From NCBI GenBank assembly GCA_017419405.1, contig JAFOLH010000015.1, positions 186,001 through 250,000 on the forward strand: a stretch of 64,000 bases of DNA, written 5' to 3'. The notes under the pieces are model-generated. The model saw only the letters and a program-made list of their open reading frames with translations. It was not told where the DNA came from and searched no databases. The DNA comes from Renibacterium sp. GTDB lineage: Bacteria; Actinomycetota; Actinomycetes; Actinomycetales; Micrococcaceae. This document shows, in pieces, positions 53,795 to 62,978 of the stretch (positions are counted from its first letter, which is position 1; the number at the start of each line of letters is the position of its first letter). A program made the position numbers and the translations under genes.

Positions 53795-54928
53795 TCAAAC
53801 CTGCAGGCGCTCGACGGCAGCATCGATTCGTTCATCGGTGCCGGTCAGGGCGATCCGGACGAAGCCGTTCCCGGCTTCGCCGTAGAAGACCCCCGGGCCC
53901 ACCAGGATCCCCCGGTCGGCGAATCGGGCCATCGTGGTCCAGGAATCGTCGGCGGCAAAGTCCCCGGCAGGCTTGGCCCAGAAATACAACCCCGCCTCGG
54001 AGCCTTCGATCTGCAGGCCGAATGCCTGCAACGCGGGCCGGAGCAACTCACGGCGCTTCCGGTAGCGGTCTTTTTGCCGCTGCACATGCGCGTCGTCGCC
54101 CAGCGCCACGCGCATCGCTTCCTGCACCGGCCAGGGCACCATCATGCCGGCGTGCTTGCGGCTGTTGAGCAGATTCGCCACCAACGATCCGTCGCCGGCC
54201 AGGAACGCCGCCCGGTACCCGGCGAGGTTGGACTGCTTGGACAACGAATAGACCGCGAGCAGATTCTCGAACGAGCCCCCGGAAACCTCCGGTGACAGCA
54301 CACAGGGCACGCCGTCCTCCCATTCGCCCCAACCGAGTTCGGCATAGCATTCGTCCGATGCGACCACCGCGCCGAGTTCCCGGGCGCGGGCCACGGTCTG
54401 CGCCATGGCCGCTGCGCTGAGCACCTCCCCCGTGGGGTTGCCCGGCGAATTCAACCAGACCAACCTGACCCGGTCCCGGGTTTCCGCGTCGAGTTCATCG
54501 AGCGAATCCGCGGCCACCGGGGTGGCCCCGGCGAAAATCGCACCCATATCGTAGGTCGGGTAGGCGACTTTGGGCCGGACCACCACATCACCGTGCCCCA
54601 AGCCCAACAGCAAGGGCAGCCAGGCGACGAGTTCCTTCGACCCGATCGTAGGCAATACCTCGTTCACGGACAGGCCGGGAACGCCGCGGCGCCGGGCGAA
54701 CCAATCCACGATGGCCTGGCGGAGCGCCGCTGGCCCCTGGGTGGTCGGGTAACCGTGCGCGTCGGTTGCTGCCCGGAGCGCGTCCTGGATCAGTTGCGGA
54801 GTCGGATCCACCGGGGTGCCGACGGAAAGGTCGACGATGCCGCCAGGATGCTGCCCGGCCCGCTCGGCATACGGGGCCACGGCTTCCCAGGGGTACGCGG
54901 GGAGTTCCAGTCCGAAACCGCCGGCCAT
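53795..54928 (-). CDS. dapC: Succinyldiaminopimelate aminotransferase
   Basis: A 377-residue class I/II aminotransferase. The PLP region SLSKQSNLAGYRAAFLAGD (Lys) and WLNSPGNPTGEVL are conserved; YAELGW and the FVRIALTGT end fit the actinobacterial DapC family. It would provide the step between dapD and dapE, both in this window. ATG 5 bp after the ferredoxin stop; the fdx-dapC pairing matches mycobacteria. Confidence 0.92.
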   Translation of the reverse strand: MAGGFGLELPAYPWEAVAPYAERAGQHPGGIVDLSVGTPVDPTPQLIQDALRAATDAHGYPTTQGPAALRQAIVDWFARRRGVPGLSVNEVLPTIGSKELVAWLPLLLGLGHGDVVVRPKVAYPTYDMGAIFAGATPVAADSLDELDAETRDRVRLVWLNSPGNPTGEVLSAAAMAQTVARARELGAVVASDECYAELGWGEWEDGVPCVLSPEVSGGSFENLLAVYSLSKQSNLAGYRAAFLAGDGSLVANLLNSRKHAGMMVPWPVQEAMRVALGDDAHVQRQKDRYRKRRELLRPALQAFGLQIEGSEAGLYFWAKPAGDFAADDSWTTMARFADRGILVGPGVFYGEAGNGFVRIALTGTDERIDAAVERLQV

Positions 54929-54933
54929 TGCGG

Positions 54934-55257
54934 TCAGCCTTGGTTCTGCGGCGGAAGCGCGGCGATGAAGGGGTGGTCGGTTCCGGTGTTGCCGACCTTC
55001 GCAGCGCCCCCCGGGGAACCCAACTCGTTGAAGAACTCGACGTTGGCTTTGTAGTAGTCGGCCCACTCGTCCGGAACATCGTCTTCGTAGTAGATCGCCT
55101 CGACCGGGCAGACCGGTTCGCAGGCCCCACAATCCACGCATTCGTCCGGGTGGATGTAGAGCGATCGTTCACCTTCGTAGATGCAGTCCACGGGGCATTC
55201 TTCAATGCACGCCTTGTCCTTCAGATCCACGCACGGCTGCGCGATTACATACGTCAC
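54934..55257 (-). CDS. fdxA: 7Fe ferredoxin
   Basis: A 107-residue ferredoxin with one [3Fe-4S] and one [4Fe-4S] cluster. Cys spacing [17 protein letters not shown], then [16 protein letters not shown], fits the 7Fe type in which one Cys of the first cluster is absent. An acidic C-terminal extension follows. The GTG at 55257 is chosen at the conserved VTYVIAQ start. Likely cytoplasmic electron carrier. Confidence 0.93.
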   Translation of the reverse strand: MTYVIAQPCVDLKDKACIEECPVDCIYEGERSLYIHPDECVDCGACEPVCPVEAIYYEDDVPDEWADYYKANVEFFNELGSPGGAAKVGNTGTDHPFIAALPPQNQG

Positions 55258-55373
55258 GTCCCGACCTTTCCTACTTGCGAACAAGCAAATTCACTCGGCC
55301 CACTCCGAGCAAGCCCTATCCATTATCCCCCACATGAACGACCATGACGCGCCATCAAGTCTTACTATGAACT

Positions 55374-55631
55374 GTGATTGATCACATGGCCGGACTGCGG
55401 CCTGGAATGCGGGTGGTGCTGCGGTACCGGATTGCCGGCCCGTTGCCGCTGACCGATGCGCTCGGCGAACTCCTGGCCAGACAAGACGGCGAGGCCACGG
55501 TATTGACCAAACGCGGCGCCGTCGTCGTCCGCGAATCCGACATCGTCGCGGCGAAGGAAGTGCCACCGGCACCGCCAGCGCGGGCACCTCGACGCCCGCC
55601 CGTTTCAGATAGTCCTCCGCACGAAAGATAG
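55374..55631 (+). pseudogene. SH3-like fragment of a GNAT acetyltransferase (catalytic domain missing)
   Basis: The 85-residue frame begins with a domain (MRVVLRYRIAGPLPLTDALG, then GEATVLTKRGAVVVRESDIV) resembling the SH3-like N-terminus of Rv0428c-type GNAT acetyltransferases. After AAKEVPPAPPARAPRRPP it ends in SDSPPHER and a stop, where those proteins continue into a ~250-residue acetyltransferase. The last 30 nt already lie in a hairpin element. It may be a remnant, or a stand-alone small protein. Confidence 0.6.
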
Positions 55632-55680
55632 CCATCTGCCGTTCAACCGGCTATCGAAGAAGCAAAGGGCTATCTGAAAC
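55602..55680. repeat. Nested inverted-repeat element
   Basis: Outer arms GTTTCAGATAG (55602-55612) and CTATCTGAAAC (55670-55680) are perfect complements. Inside lies GATAGCC/GGCTATC (55627-55633 with 55649-55655). The element overlaps the end of the SH3 fragment and ends 16 bp before the kinase gene. GCCGTTCAA and GGCTATCTGA are shared with the 33.3-kb hairpin. Confidence 0.7.
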
Positions 55681-55695
55681 CGTAGGATTATTCCT

Positions 55696-56517
55696 ATGAC
55701 TTCCACGCAGCACAATCCCGCCATCGCGTTGACCATCGCCGGTTCCGAAGCGACCGGCGGAGCAGGCGCCCAGGCCGATCTGAAGACCTTCCAAGCGCTG
55801 GGCGTCTTCGGCATCGCGGCCTTGACCTGCATCGTCTCTTTCGATCCGAAACAGAGTTGGAACCACCGCTTCGTCCCGGTGGACGCCCAGGTCATCGCAG
55901 ACCAGCTCGAGGCGATCACCACGGCCTACCAGCCGGAACAACTGGACACGGTCAAAATCGGCATGCTCGGCACGCCCGCGACCATCGACACCGTGGCCGC
56001 ATCGCTGGCCGGGCATGACTGGCAGCACATCGTGCTGGATCCGGTGCTGATCTGCAAAGGCCAGGAGCCGGGTGCCGCCCTGGACACCGACCAGGCCCTG
56101 AAACGCGAGATCCTGCCCAAGGCCAGCTTTGTGACACCGAATCATTTCGAATCGCTTTCGCTCTCCGGAATGAGCGAAATCGACGACGTCGAGGACCTCA
56201 AAGAAGCCGCCCGGCGGATCTTCGACTCGGCCGGCGCCACGGTGCTCGCCAAGGGCGGAGTACGCCTGGCCGGGGCCGAAGCGGTCGATGTGTTCTACGA
56301 CGGATCCACGCTCGAAGTGCTCAGTGCGCCGAAAGTCGGCGAGGTCGCGGTCTCCGGAGCCGGCTGCTCCCTGGCTGCCGCGATCGCCGCGGAACTCGCC
56401 AAAGGCGCGGCTCCGCTCACCGCTGCGTACACCGCAAAGGCTTTTGTCACCGCGGCCATCGAAGCGCGGGTCAGTTCCCGGGCCCCGTTCGACGCCGTTT
56501 GGCAGGGCGCGAGGTAA
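55696..56517 (+). CDS. ThiD/PdxK-family kinase
   Basis: A 273-residue ribokinase-fold kinase of the hydroxymethylpyrimidine/pyridoxal kinase group. [20 protein letters not shown] is the substrate-binding start, KIGMLGTP and VLDPVLICK follow, and [16 protein letters not shown] is the anion-hole/catalytic-base region, with Cys as in ThiD-like PdxK proteins. Substrate could be HMP-P (thiamine) or pyridoxal. ATG start; convergent with the MshB fusion gene. Confidence 0.88.
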   Translation: MTSTQHNPAIALTIAGSEATGGAGAQADLKTFQALGVFGIAALTCIVSFDPKQSWNHRFVPVDAQVIADQLEAITTAYQPEQLDTVKIGMLGTPATIDTVAASLAGHDWQHIVLDPVLICKGQEPGAALDTDQALKREILPKASFVTPNHFESLSLSGMSEIDDVEDLKEAARRIFDSAGATVLAKGGVRLAGAEAVDVFYDGSTLEVLSAPKVGEVAVSGAGCSLAAAIAAELAKGAAPLTAAYTAKAFVTAAIEARVSSRAPFDAVWQGAR

Positions 56518-56631
56518 TCGGCCGGACGCCGAAAATCACGAACCGGATCGAGGCGTTCATTCAGCCCAGCAGCAGCGGGCAAATCCGCTGCCGAACGCTG
56601 ACTTCCGGCACCTTGCAGCCAAGGACTGCGC

Positions 56632-57948
56632 TCAGGTTCGTGCACCACGTCGTCCGGAGTTCCGGCGCTCCCGGGCAGCCCTTGAGCGCGTTGCCAGAAC
56701 CGCCGAGCTGAGCATGTAGAGCACAGTGACGCCGGCCACGCCGTAGAGCCAGAGATTCCCGGCCAGGTTCGAAATGATCAACCCGACTTGGCCATGCGGA
56801 ATCGAAAATATAACGCACATGGCATATGCCGCGGCGCCGGTCACCATGCCGAGCAGCGGAGCACGGGACCAAGCCCCGATCAGGACCACGGTCGCCGCCA
56901 CCAGGATCAGGGCCAGAGCTGCCCCCCAAGGAACCTGGGCTGCACCGAGCATCGAGCTGCGGCCGTGCAACATGGTGCCGAAGACCGCAGCCAGAACGCC
57001 CGCGAAAATCGAAGCCAAGGCATAGCCGAGCCAATCGGAGCGGGTTCGCCGAACCGGGCGCCGCGCCGCTTCCGAGGCTCCGGAGCCGGTGTGCAGCAGC
57101 TGGAAACCTTCCTTGGCGGAAAGCGGCCGGAAGCGCAAATCGCTCAATGCGAATTCGTCGTCCCGGACCGAAACCTGAGTGCGGTGCGCCTGCAAGGCCG
57201 CCCGCTTGGCCGTCAGGTCGCCATCGATCCAGAACACCGGGGCTTCCGGGTCCTGGCCGTCCGCGGGCCGATCGGACAGGATCGCATAACCGGCGGGAAC
57301 ATCCCACGCCGGATTCGCTTGGTCTGCCGTCTGCCCGGCAAGTTCGACGGCCCGGACCGTCATCTGATGGCTGCGCACGTGGTCTGGATGCCCGTAGCCG
57401 CCGTCGGCCGCATAACTGACCACCACGTCGGGCCGCAATGCCCTGATCAAGGCGGCGGCATGACCGGCGACCTCATCCAAAGGGGCCGCCGAAAACGCTG
57501 CCGGATCGACCGGTTCAGCAGCTTGCGCCCGGCGCACGCCGTCGGGGCCGGCCGGTCCCCAGGACATTCCGGAGTCCCGATAGGCAGTCGGAGCCGCTCC
57601 CGGGGCCAAAGCCGGCCATTCACCGAGGAACATCCGCTGCCGGACACCGAGCTCGGCGGCGGCCTGGTTCAATTCCGCGGTCCGGACCAGAGCCAGTCCG
57701 GCGCCGCCGTCGGGCACAGATTGCCCGGGGCGGCCCGGTTTCGGCAGCCCTTGCTCCAAATAGCGCAATTCCTCCGGAATGACCTCGCCGAGCTCGCCCC
57801 GGGTGGCGGTCAGCAAGCTGACCTGCGCACCGGAGCGGGCAAAGGCCGCCATCGTGCCACCCGTGGTGATCGACTCGTCGTCCGGGTGGGCATGGATGAA
57901 CAGCAGGCGGAGGATTCCGTCGGCGGCTGCGGGCTTTTCGGGCAGCAA
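56632..57948 (-). CDS. mshB: MshB-like deacetylase fused to a membrane domain
   Basis: A 438-residue protein. The first ~300 residues are a PIG-L/LmbE zinc deacetylase: LLFIHAHPDDESITTGGTMA and YGHPDHVRSHQM hold the zinc ligands, as in MshB, which deacetylates GlcNAc-inositol in mycothiol synthesis. The last ~140 residues contain four hydrophobic segments (for example LGYALASIFAGVLAAVFG and LLGMVTGAAAYAMCVIFSI). In mycobacteria MshB is followed by a separate small membrane protein, which suggests a fusion. TTG at 57948 is the first in-frame start after the typA stop. Confidence 0.85.
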   Translation of the reverse strand: MLPEKPAAADGILRLLFIHAHPDDESITTGGTMAAFARSGAQVSLLTATRGELGEVIPEELRYLEQGLPKPGRPGQSVPDGGAGLALVRTAELNQAAAELGVRQRMFLGEWPALAPGAAPTAYRDSGMSWGPAGPDGVRRAQAAEPVDPAAFSAAPLDEVAGHAAALIRALRPDVVVSYAADGGYGHPDHVRSHQMTVRAVELAGQTADQANPAWDVPAGYAILSDRPADGQDPEAPVFWIDGDLTAKRAALQAHRTQVSVRDDEFALSDLRFRPLSAKEGFQLLHTGSGASEAARRPVRRTRSDWLGYALASIFAGVLAAVFGTMLHGRSSMLGAAQVPWGAALALILVAATVVLIGAWSRAPLLGMVTGAAAYAMCVIFSIPHGQVGLIISNLAGNLWLYGVAGVTVLYMLSSAVLATRSRAARERRNSGRRGART

Positions 57949-57962
57949 GCTGATGGCGGTGC

Positions 57963-59885
57963 TTAGTTGTGCGAGCGGGCCCGGGCCGCCTTGGCGCGCT
58001 CGGAAATGTTCAGGATCAGTTTCCGGATCCGGATCGCTTCCGGGGTGACCTCGACGCACTCGTCTTCGCGGGCGAACTCCAGCGATTCTTCCAAGGTCAA
58101 ATCGCGCGGCGGAGTCAGGTTCTCGAAGGTGTCCGAGGAAGCGGCACGCATATTGGTGAGCTTCTTCTCCTTGGTGATGTTCACGTCCATATCGTCGGCG
58201 CGCGAATTCTCGCCGACGATCATGCCCTCGTAGACCTCGGAGGTGGGCTGGACGAAGAACGAACCGCGCTCCTGCAGGTTGATCATCGCGAACGGGGTGA
58301 CCACACCGGCACGGTCTGCGATCATCGACCCGTTGGTGCGGTATTCGATCGGCCCGGCCCAGGGCTCGTAGCCTTCGGCGATCGAGGATGCGATGCCGGC
58401 GCCGCGGGTATCGGTGAGGAACTTGGTGCGGAAACCGATCAGGCCACGGGCCGGAACGATGAACTCCATCCGGCACCAACCGGTGCCGTGGTTGGCCATG
58501 TTGGTCATCCGGCCCTTGCGCGCAGCCATCAACTGGGTGACTGCACCGAGGTATTCTTCCGGCACGTCGATGGTCATGTGCTCCATCGGCTCGTTGACCT
58601 TGCCGTCGATGACCCGGGTGACCACCTGCGGCTTGCCGACGGTCAGCTCGAAGCCTTCGCGGCGCATCTGCTCCACCAAGATGGCCAGCGCGAGCTCACC
58701 ACGTCCCTGGACTTCCCAAGCATCGGGACGCTCGGTGGGCAGCACGCGCAACGAAACGTTGCCGACGAGCTCCTTGTCCAAGCGGTCCTTGACCTGGCGC
58801 GCGGTGACCTTGGCGCCCTTGACCTTGCCGGCCAGCGGCGAAGTGTTGATGCCGATCGTCATCGAGATCGCAGGATCGTCGACCGTGATCAGCGGCAACG
58901 GCTGCGGGTTGTCCGGATCCGTCAGGGTCTCGCCGATGGTGATGTCCTCGATGCCGGCGACGGCGACGATCTCGCCCGGCCCGGCGGATTCGGCCGGGAC
59001 CCGTTCCAACGCCTTGGTGGCGAGCAGTTCAGTGATCTTGACGTTCTTCATGGTGCCGTCGTGGCGTGCCCAGGCAACGGTCTGGCCCTTGCGCAAGGTG
59101 CCGTTGAAGATGCGCAGCAGTGCCAGGCGGCCCAGGAACGGCGAAGCGTCCAAGTTGGTCACATGTGCCTGCAGCACGCCGTCCGGATTGTAGGTGGGCG
59201 CCGGGATGTGCTCCAAGATGGTCTTGAACAACGGCTCGAGGTCCGGGTTCGAGGGTGCCGAGCCGTTCTCCGGCTGCTCCAACGACGCCGCACCGACCTT
59301 CGCCGCCGCGTAAACCACAGGGACGTTCAGGATCGCATCCAGATCGAGGTCCGGCACTTCATCGGCCATATCGCTGGCCAGGCCGAGCAACAGGTCCATC
59401 GACTCGTGCACGACTTCGTCGATCCGCGCGTCGGGACGGTCGGTCTTGTTGACCAGCAGGATCACCGGCAGCTTAGCGGCGAGAGCCTTACGCAGCACAA
59501 AACGGGTCTGCGGCAGCGGGCCTTCAGAGGCATCCACGAGCAGGACGACGCCGTCCACCATGGACAAACCGCGTTCCACTTCGCCGCCGAAGTCGGCGTG
59601 GCCCGGGGTGTCGATCACGTTGATGGTGACGGTTTCGCCGTTGGAGGACGGCCCGTTGTAGGCGACCGTGGTGTTCTTGGCCAGAATCGTGATGCCTTTT
59701 TCACGTTCCAGATCGCCGGAATCCATGACCCGGTCGGCGACTTCGCCATGTGCGGCGAAGGAGTGAGTCTGCTTCAACATGGCATCCACCAAGGTGGTCT
59801 TGCCGTGGTCGACGTGCGCCACAATGGCCACATTGCGAAGATCGCTCCGCGATGCGGTAGCCGAGGAGGAGGTGATATCGGACAT
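57963..59885 (-). CDS. typA: Translational GTPase TypA/BipA
   Basis: A 640-residue ribosome-associated GTPase. G1 AHVDHGKTTLVDAM, G2 ITILAKNT region, G3 DTPGHADF and G4 VNKTDR are present; domains II, III and the C-terminal TypA-specific region follow (MEHMTIDVPEEYLGAVTQ, ARGLIGFRTKFLTDTRG). ATG start. The MshB fusion starts 14 bp downstream, so co-transcription is likely. Confidence 0.96.
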   Translation of the reverse strand: MSDITSSSATASRSDLRNVAIVAHVDHGKTTLVDAMLKQTHSFAAHGEVADRVMDSGDLEREKGITILAKNTTVAYNGPSSNGETVTINVIDTPGHADFGGEVERGLSMVDGVVLLVDASEGPLPQTRFVLRKALAAKLPVILLVNKTDRPDARIDEVVHESMDLLLGLASDMADEVPDLDLDAILNVPVVYAAAKVGAASLEQPENGSAPSNPDLEPLFKTILEHIPAPTYNPDGVLQAHVTNLDASPFLGRLALLRIFNGTLRKGQTVAWARHDGTMKNVKITELLATKALERVPAESAGPGEIVAVAGIEDITIGETLTDPDNPQPLPLITVDDPAISMTIGINTSPLAGKVKGAKVTARQVKDRLDKELVGNVSLRVLPTERPDAWEVQGRGELALAILVEQMRREGFELTVGKPQVVTRVIDGKVNEPMEHMTIDVPEEYLGAVTQLMAARKGRMTNMANHGTGWCRMEFIVPARGLIGFRTKFLTDTRGAGIASSIAEGYEPWAGPIEYRTNGSMIADRAGVVTPFAMINLQERGSFFVQPTSEVYEGMIVGENSRADDMDVNITKEKKLTNMRAASSDTFENLTPPRDLTLEESLEFAREDECVEVTPEAIRIRKLILNISERAKAARARSHN

Positions 59886-60132
59886 GCGTGAAGACTCGTT
59901 TCAATGTTTTCGGCGGGTGCGCTCCGCTATCCCGGTGTCCCTTTGGGAGGAGCGATGGGTGCTTTCCCTGGTCTCGACGCAGCTGCGCGCCGACATAGCA
60001 CAGCTATATTCTAGTCGCTGAGTCTTCCGCAGCCTAAATGCCCGGCAAAATCATACCCAGGGTGGTCGAATTCACCGCGGGCAAGGCCCCAAGATGGATA
60101 GCAGTACCGGAACCAAGTTAAGGAATCAATGA
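59886..60132. other. Divergent control region of typA and the SGNH hydrolase gene
   Basis: About 247 bp without a convincing gene. On the minus strand ACTAGAATATAG near 60004-60015 offers a TAGAAT -10 box for typA, giving a leader of roughly 110 nt. On the plus strand AAGGA sits 8-12 bp before the hydrolase ATG. Confidence 0.4.
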
Positions 60133-60939
60133 ATGGGCAGGAGTCACCAGGGGCAGGCCCCTGGCGCACGGAGGCAGCGCTCGCCGAAGCCTCGAAGCCG
60201 ATCGTCTTTCGGCGCAATCGTCTTGACCGGGCTGCTGTGTTTGGGATTCCTCGTACCGCTCAACGCCAGCGCCCCGACCCCGGAGCCGCTGACCCGGTCC
60301 GCGGGTGAAATCAACCCTGCCTACGCCAGTCTGCGGAGCACCGCAGTAATCATCGGCGATTCGCAGACGCAAGGCGCCGGCGGAGTCCCCGGGCCGCAGA
60401 CTTGGGTCCAAAAAGCCTTCTCCGTGCTCGGCTATCGATTGGTGGTCAACGCGCGCGGCGGAACCGGCTATGTGGCCGCGACGCCGCAGGCCAAAAACTA
60501 TCCGGACGCCCTCGAGAGCGGAGCTTGGACTCTGCCCAAGCCCAGCCTGCCTTGGTCCGGGTCTCCGCTCGTGGTGGTTCAAGGCGGCGGCAATGATGCA
60601 CGGATCGGCAGCAGCAACAGTGCGATCTTGAGCAACGCGGCCCGGTTGCTCGATGGATTGAAAAAGCGCTATCCGGAATCCAAGATCGTCATGATCGGCA
60701 CGCTGGGCAAAGGTTCAGCGAAAGGCGGCCGGCGGGCCCAGGTCGACGCTTTGCTCGGCACTTTCGCCAGTTCCCGCGGGCTGCCATTCATCAGTGCTGG
60801 AGATTGGCTGGCCAAATTCAACCTGGAAAAAGACCTGATCGATGGCACCCACCTGGATGCCGACGGGCATCAGATCCTCAGCGAAGCCCTGCGCGCAAAA
60901 CTCAAATCGTTGGACATCACGGGCCCGACGGCATATTGA
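60133..60939 (+). CDS. Secreted SGNH/GDSL-type hydrolase
   Basis: A 268-residue esterase-like protein. An N-terminal basic stretch and hydrophobic helix (FGAIVLTGLLCLGFLVPLNA, about residues 26-45) serve as anchor or signal. Block I IIGDSQTQGAGG (catalytic Ser), block III GGGNDAR and block V DGTHLDADGH (Asp/His) define the SGNH fold. Substrate could be a cell-wall or lipid ester. ATG at 60133 with AAGGA upstream. Confidence 0.87.
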   Translation: MGRSHQGQAPGARRQRSPKPRSRSSFGAIVLTGLLCLGFLVPLNASAPTPEPLTRSAGEINPAYASLRSTAVIIGDSQTQGAGGVPGPQTWVQKAFSVLGYRLVVNARGGTGYVAATPQAKNYPDALESGAWTLPKPSLPWSGSPLVVVQGGGNDARIGSSNSAILSNAARLLDGLKKRYPESKIVMIGTLGKGSAKGGRRAQVDALLGTFASSRGLPFISAGDWLAKFNLEKDLIDGTHLDADGHQILSEALRAKLKSLDITGPTAY

Positions 60940-60946
60940 CCATGTG

Positions 60947-60977
60947 CCGTCGGAGCCGGAGTCCTCGGCTCCGACGG
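60947..60977. terminator. 12-bp hairpin between the SGNH hydrolase and dppDF genes
   Basis: CCGTCGGAGCCG (60947-60958) pairs perfectly with CGGCTCCGACGG (60966-60977) around a 7-nt loop, between convergent genes. A T-rich stretch lies about 8 nt further on the plus strand. Confidence 0.75.
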
Positions 60978-60993
60978 GCCCCGGGTTTGTTGT

Positions 60994-62886
60994 CTATTCC
61001 GTACCGGCAGCCAGCAGCTGTTCGCGCAGCTCCCGGCGTTCCCGCTGCTTCTGCGGATCCGGCAACGGAACCGCGGCCAGCAACCGCTGGGTATAGGCCT
61101 CTTGCGGATTGCGCAGGATCTCGTCCCGGGTGCCTTGCTCCACGATCTTGCCGCGCTGCATCACCACGATGCGATCGGCGAGATAGTCGACCACAGCCAG
61201 GTCGTGCGTGACGAAGAGACAAGCGAAGCCCATCTCCTTCTGCAAGTTTTGCAGCAGGTCCAAGACTCTGGCCTGAACCGAGACATCCAGTGCGGAGGTC
61301 GGCTCGTCGGCGACCATCAACTTCGGCTTCAGCGCAAGTGCCCGGGCGATGCCCACCCGCTGTTTCTGCCCGCCGGAAAGCTCGTGCGGGTAACGGTTCC
61401 GGTAGCTCCGCGGCAATTCGACCTGATCCAACAAGTCCTCGATGCGCTTCTGCAGTTGTGCGCCTTTGGCCTCCTTGGCCAAGAACATCGGCTCGCCGAT
61501 GCTCTCGCCGATCGGCAATCGCGGGTTCAGCGAGGATGACGGGTCCTGGAACACCATGCCGATGTTGCGGCGCACCTCGTGGAGCTGACGGCCGTTCTTC
61601 TTCGCCGTGGTGATGTCCTGCCCGACGACGTGCAGTGTGCCGGAGGCAACCGGGAGCAATCCCACCGCGGCCCGTCCGATGGTGGTCTTGCCGGAGCCGG
61701 ACTCCCCCACCAAGCCGACTACCTGGCCCGGGAAGATCTCCAGGTTCGCACCTTCGACCGCGCGGAAGGCGGGTACCCGCCCCTGTTTCGGATACTCGAT
61801 GGCGACGTCGCGCAATTCGAGCACCGGCTCGGCCGGGCCGGTATTTCCGGCCTGCTCGGCCGCCGCTTTGGCCGCGACCAGAGCAGCTTTGTTCGCCGCT
61901 TCGCGGCGCAGCAACTCGGCCTGGTCGATGTCGGCGAGCTCGGCGTGGGTGGCCTCGGCCAAAACCGCGGTGACATCCACCTCCTCGGCTTGGGCTCCGC
62001 CCTGGCCGAGGTGCGGCACCGCAGCCAGCAAGGCCTGTGTGTATTCGTGCTGCGGATGGTAGAAGATGTCTTCCGCGCTGCCGGTCTCCACGATCACGCC
62101 CTTGCGCATCACCGCGATCCGGTCGGAGAGATCCGCGACCACGCCCATATCGTGGGTGATCAGCACGATCGCCGAGTCCAGCTTGTTGCGCAGATTGCGC
62201 ATCAGATCGAGGATTTCCGCCTGAACCGTGACGTCCAGAGCGGTGGTCGGTTCGTCGGCGATCAGCAGCTTCGGATCGCAGGAGAGCGATTGGGCGATCA
62301 TCGCGCGTTGGCGCTGCCCGCCGGAAAGCTGGTGCGGGTACGATTTGAAAGCTTTTTCCGGATCCGGCAGTTCGACCAGTTCCAGCATCCGGATCGCCCG
62401 GACCCGGGCTTCGTCCGGAGAAATCTCATTGTGCAGCCGGAGCGTCTCCACGATCTGGAATCCGATCGTGTACACCGGGTTGAGCGCCGTCATCGGCTCC
62501 TGGAAGATCACCGCGACGTCGCTGCCGCGGATCTTGCGCAACTTCGACGGGGAGGCGTTCAGGATCTCTTCGCCATTGAGCTTGACCGAGCCGGTGACCC
62601 GGCTGTTGTCCGGCAGCAGCCCCAGGATCGCCATCGAGCTGGCGCTCTTGCCGGAACCCGATTCACCCACGATCGCCAGGACTTCGCCGGCCTTGACCTC
62701 GTAGTCGAGCCCGATCGCGGCCGGCACCCATTTCTTGTCCACGCCGAAGTCGACCGAGAGGCCGGACACTTGGAGTACCACGTCTCCGGCGCTGCGCCGT
62801 CCGGTGGACCGGTTCGTCGGCACCTCGACCGGATCGATGTTGTCGACCTCGGCGGGCTCCTGAGGAGTGATGTTTTCTTCACTCAT
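60994..62886 (-). CDS. Fused dipeptide/oligopeptide ABC transporter ATPases (DppD-DppF)
   Basis: A 630-residue protein with two complete ABC modules. Module 1 (about residues 37-300) has GESGSGKSASSM, LSGGQRQRAMIAQSL and LLIADEPTTALD. Module 2 (about 355-610) has GESGSGKTTIGRA, LSGGQKQRVGIARAL and [13 protein letters not shown] ~50-residue Ala/Glu-rich linker joins them. Both belong to the peptide/nickel family. A DppC-type permease gene lies at the right edge, separated by an opposite-strand PH-domain gene, so this gene probably needs its own promoter. Confidence 0.93.
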   Translation of the reverse strand: MSEENITPQEPAEVDNIDPVEVPTNRSTGRRSAGDVVLQVSGLSVDFGVDKKWVPAAIGLDYEVKAGEVLAIVGESGSGKSASSMAILGLLPDNSRVTGSVKLNGEEILNASPSKLRKIRGSDVAVIFQEPMTALNPVYTIGFQIVETLRLHNEISPDEARVRAIRMLELVELPDPEKAFKSYPHQLSGGQRQRAMIAQSLSCDPKLLIADEPTTALDVTVQAEILDLMRNLRNKLDSAIVLITHDMGVVADLSDRIAVMRKGVIVETGSAEDIFYHPQHEYTQALLAAVPHLGQGGAQAEEVDVTAVLAEATHAELADIDQAELLRREAANKAALVAAKAAAEQAGNTGPAEPVLELRDVAIEYPKQGRVPAFRAVEGANLEIFPGQVVGLVGESGSGKTTIGRAAVGLLPVASGTLHVVGQDITTAKKNGRQLHEVRRNIGMVFQDPSSSLNPRLPIGESIGEPMFLAKEAKGAQLQKRIEDLLDQVELPRSYRNRYPHELSGGQKQRVGIARALALKPKLMVADEPTSALDVSVQARVLDLLQNLQKEMGFACLFVTHDLAVVDYLADRIVVMQRGKIVEQGTRDEILRNPQEAYTQRLLAAVPLPDPQKQRERRELREQLLAAGTE

Positions 62887-62978
62887 GCTGTGTGTTTCCT
62901 TCCGCTCAGGAGCGCCGGTCGGGCGATCCCGGATCTGCGAATTAGTCGGCTGCTCTGCTCTGCTGTCACGATAGGGGC

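Noticed and set aside
55291-55635. Minus-strand frame starting [14 protein letters not shown] opposite the SH3 fragment
   Set aside because: Only the first ~20 residues look plausible; the rest is Arg/Pro-rich antisense sequence, and the start lies in the hairpin element.
57969-59891. 640-residue plus-strand open frame across typA
   Set aside because: Exact mirror of typA with Arg/Gly/His/Asp-rich composition and no motifs.
59779-60021. Small plus-strand frame between typA and the SGNH hydrolase gene
   Set aside because: It begins antisense inside typA, and the intergenic part shows no motif or ribosome-binding site; more likely the typA leader.
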